From contig JAUVIG010000111.1 in NCBI GenBank assembly GCA_030592825.1, positions 1 to 9,760 on the forward strand: a stretch of 9,760 nucleotides of DNA, given 5' to 3'. The position numbers and the translations under genes were made by a program. This DNA comes from Chlorobiota bacterium (GTDB lineage Bacteria > Bacteroidota > Bacteroidia > Bacteroidales > JAADGE01). A model generated the notes under the pieces. It made no database searches. It saw nothing but the letters and a program-made list of their open reading frames with translations, and was not told where the DNA came from. Positions 8,901 through 9,760 of this stretch are shown here, one piece after another (the first letter of the stretch is position 1; every line of letters begins with the position of its first letter).

Positions 8901-9632
8901 ATTTCCGGTGAAACTGCTCCTTGCGAAGCTGCTTCTGAAACCTATAATGTAACGAATGTCTCCGGTGTAACTTATGCTTGGGATTTACCTTCAGGCTGGA
9001 CAGGCTCAAGTACAACAAATTCAATTGATGTTACTGTAGGCTCTTCCGGAGGAACAATTTCTGTTACACCTTCAAATGATTGCGGAACAGGAACTGCAAG
9101 AACTCTTGATGTTACTATTGGTATTGTTACTGCAATAACAGACCAACCCGATGATGTAAATGCAACAGAAGGCGATAATGTTTCGTTCTCTGTTGTAGCA
9201 GCAGGTGAGAACTTATCTTATCAATGGCGTTTTAACAGCTCAAATATTTCAGGAGCTGATGCAGATACCTATTCAATAAATAATGTTCAACAAACTGATG
9301 CCGGAAATTATGATGTTATTGTATCAGGTGACTGCGGAAATGAAACAAGCGATGTTGCAATTCTTTCTGTAAGTGTTTCAGTTCAAGATTTGGCTGAATA
9401 CGGTATAAGTATATATCCTAATCCTTCAAACGGAAGTTTCAATATTGTTTTTGAAAATTCAGTAAAAGAAGCTTTCTACAGAATAAGAGATATGACAGGT
9501 AAAGTAATTCATGAAGAAAAACTGATTGAATCTGAAAATATCATAAATCTGAATTCAATTCCGAAAGGTATGTATTTTATTGAATTGAATTTTGATAATC
9601 AGTCAGTAGTTTCAAAAATTGTTATTGAATAA
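5958..9632 (+). CDS. Large T9SS-secreted multidomain surface protein (Fn3, jelly-roll, Ig and PKD-like domains)
   Basis: The 1224-residue product starts with a clear signal peptide (MKKQFLLFILSMLIGLFSA...YAQ, about 1-22). Residues about 60-518 form a large region with recognisable blocks: YDGQADRWLAAEFS near 165-178, DYMKFGVWRDGYYMSTN near 211-227, and RWGDYSQMSIDPTDD from 478. I know similar blocks from other large bacterial secreted proteins, with no established function. Next come an Fn3-like domain (about 519-625), a jelly-roll or MAM-like domain (about 626-805, beginning FDDDFDTDKGW), an Ig-like domain (806-892), two PKD-like repeats (894-1057), a second Ig-like domain (about 1058-1141) and a T9SS type A sorting domain (about 1150-1224, YPNPSNG and PKGMYFIEL). 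Paired cysteines in the Ig and PKD units suggest disulfides, consistent with export. No protease or glycosidase catalytic motif is evident; adhesion or matrix function is inference. It has its own promoter box and terminator. Confidence 0.93.
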   Translation: MKKQFLLFILSMLIGLFSATYAQKVGPSTIKQAVYHDVIGPIKDLPTDLIPRERHERDGGLKERYYPFSETALPIGNDPVWQKENGNEGTNKAPDLIFDGQNSPYYPSDCNGQAGPNHFMQAVNCSYAIYNKAGTLLAGPTDFNTLFAGVTGAGYNDGDPIILYDGQADRWLAAEFSISGSNDYMLIAVSQTGDPTGIWDRWSFDVDDMPDYMKFGVWRDGYYMSTNTYGGDDVYVFDRDEMLAGGASPTMIGFENNYRPNSGFHCIMPLDNDGDFAPNGTPGQFITINDDAWGGGGDALWIFELEADWATPGNSTFARTQTISTAAFDSEFNAWGVGDIDQPGTSQLLDGIPMILMYRAQYRNWGTSQSIVCCHTVDVDATNHAGVRWYELENTGSDWSVRQQGTYAPDAHSRWMASIAMNSNHEIALGYSISSTSEYPGIRYCGQSSSANSSATGLMDIAEDIIYTGSNYQSSYTRWGDYSQMSIDPTDDVTFWYTDEYINSGKKTKIASFEFIDTGDPALTATAASTSQIDLSWTKNDDGDDVMLVWSVDGTFGTPVDGTSYSASDVISGGGQVLYVGSGISYNHTGLNEGQTYYYKAWSIMTGTVYSSGNSANATTNSSGSMTVIFDDDFDTDKGWTLNGEWERTAPQGLGGTSYGNPDPSSAFVGTNVLGLDLTSDGDYESNINDAATSPAIDCSLYTDVHVYFRLWINVEGDNWDHTVFNVSGNNGSSWDQVFTNGSTGYTLDSWYITSHDDPGFLGWNISNYADGNSEVLLQYVLDSDSNTEYSGWNVDSVQVTGIPVPCSAPSIIAHPQSQTVCESDNVTFTVVADGTGLTYQWKKGGSNISGETSTSYTISGVVSGDAGDYTCEVIGTCGSVTSNIAVLTVNPLPSQPSAITGETAPCEGDNETYSVTNVPGVTYAWDLPAGWTGSSTTNSITVTVGATSGNVTVTPSNSCGAGTSRSLAVTVESIPSQPSAISGETAPCEAASETYNVTNVSGVTYAWDLPSGWTGSSTTNSIDVTVGSSGGTISVTPSNDCGTGTARTLDVTIGIVTAITDQPDDVNATEGDNVSFSVVAAGENLSYQWRFNSSNISGADADTYSINNVQQTDAGNYDVIVSGDCGNETSDVAILSVSVSVQDLAEYGISIYPNPSNGSFNIVFENSVKEAFYRIRDMTGKVIHEEKLIESENIINLNSIPKGMYFIELNFDNQSVVSKIVIE
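8637..9128 (+). repeat. Tandem 246-bp repeat encoding two PKD-like domains
   Basis: Two copies (8637-8882 and 8883-9128) of exactly 82 codons begin PSQPSAI and share ETAPCE, GVTYAWDLP and GWTGSSTTNSI. By eye about 70 percent of residues are identical, and there are long identical DNA runs, for example around 8746-8780 and 8992-9026. Identity at third codon positions suggests a fairly recent duplication or gene conversion. Each unit keeps two cysteines (CE near the front, CG near the back). Confidence 0.85.
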
Positions 9633-9651
9633 GAAAACTTGCTGAAAATTG

Positions 9652-9695
9652 AAAAAAGAGGTGTAAATTAAAAATGAATTACACCTCTTTTTTTT
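9652..9695 (+). terminator. Rho-independent terminator after the second cargo gene
   Basis: A perfect 15-bp stem (AAAAAAGAGGTGTAA, 9652-9666, paired with 9679-9693) encloses a 12-base loop and runs into eight T residues (9688-9695). It lies 20 bases after the stop at 9632. The A-tract on the left arm could also serve a gene converging from the right. Confidence 0.9.
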
Positions 9696-9760
9696 AAATT
9701 ATAAAATAATTTTAACACTAATTATATTACTTTGATCAAATTTTTATATTTTGAATAAGA

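Overview
The window is AT-rich DNA that looks like a member of the Bacteroidota. Two large secreted proteins end in the type IX secretion system (T9SS) type A sorting domain (PNPS...G, then a KG-Y/F turn and a short basic or acidic tail). Upstream regions lack clear Shine-Dalgarno sites, and three of them carry an exact match to the phylum's -7 promoter box TAnnTTTG. All genes are on the plus strand. No RNA gene, CRISPR array, insertion sequence or origin was seen.

Region 1 (1-2448) holds three uncharacterised envelope or coiled-coil genes. The first (164-1159) encodes an N-terminal membrane hairpin followed by a long helical domain that resembles PspA/IM30 in style. After a 202-base gap with its own promoter box comes a likely two-gene operon: a small single-pass membrane protein (1362-1763) and, 8 bases later, a helical coiled-coil protein (1772-2308). 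A strong 11-bp terminator at 2421-2448 closes the unit. I infer, from architecture and adjacency only, that the three genes form one membrane-associated module.

Region 2 (2501-5836) is one large T9SS cargo gene of 1111 codons. It encodes a signal peptide, a conserved N-terminal region, many BNR/sortilin-type repeats, an Fn3-like domain, a jelly-roll-like domain and a sorting domain. It is split by a single in-frame TGA at 2987-2989. The stop falls exactly on the conserved glycine of a TDGGxxW-type repeat, and the frame stays open and homologous on both sides. This points to a point nonsense mutation or a base-call error, not to two genes.

Region 3 (5958-9632) is an intact T9SS cargo gene of 1224 residues. 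It encodes a large conserved N-terminal region of unknown function, an Fn3-like domain, a jelly-roll-like domain, an Ig-like domain, two near-identical PKD-like repeats, a second Ig-like domain and a sorting domain. A 15-bp hairpin with a T-tract at 9652-9695 terminates it. The two cargo genes are probably transcribed separately and would display large beta-rich proteins at the cell surface or release them. The most notable observations are the glycine-to-stop codon in the first cargo gene and the PspA-like membrane module upstream.
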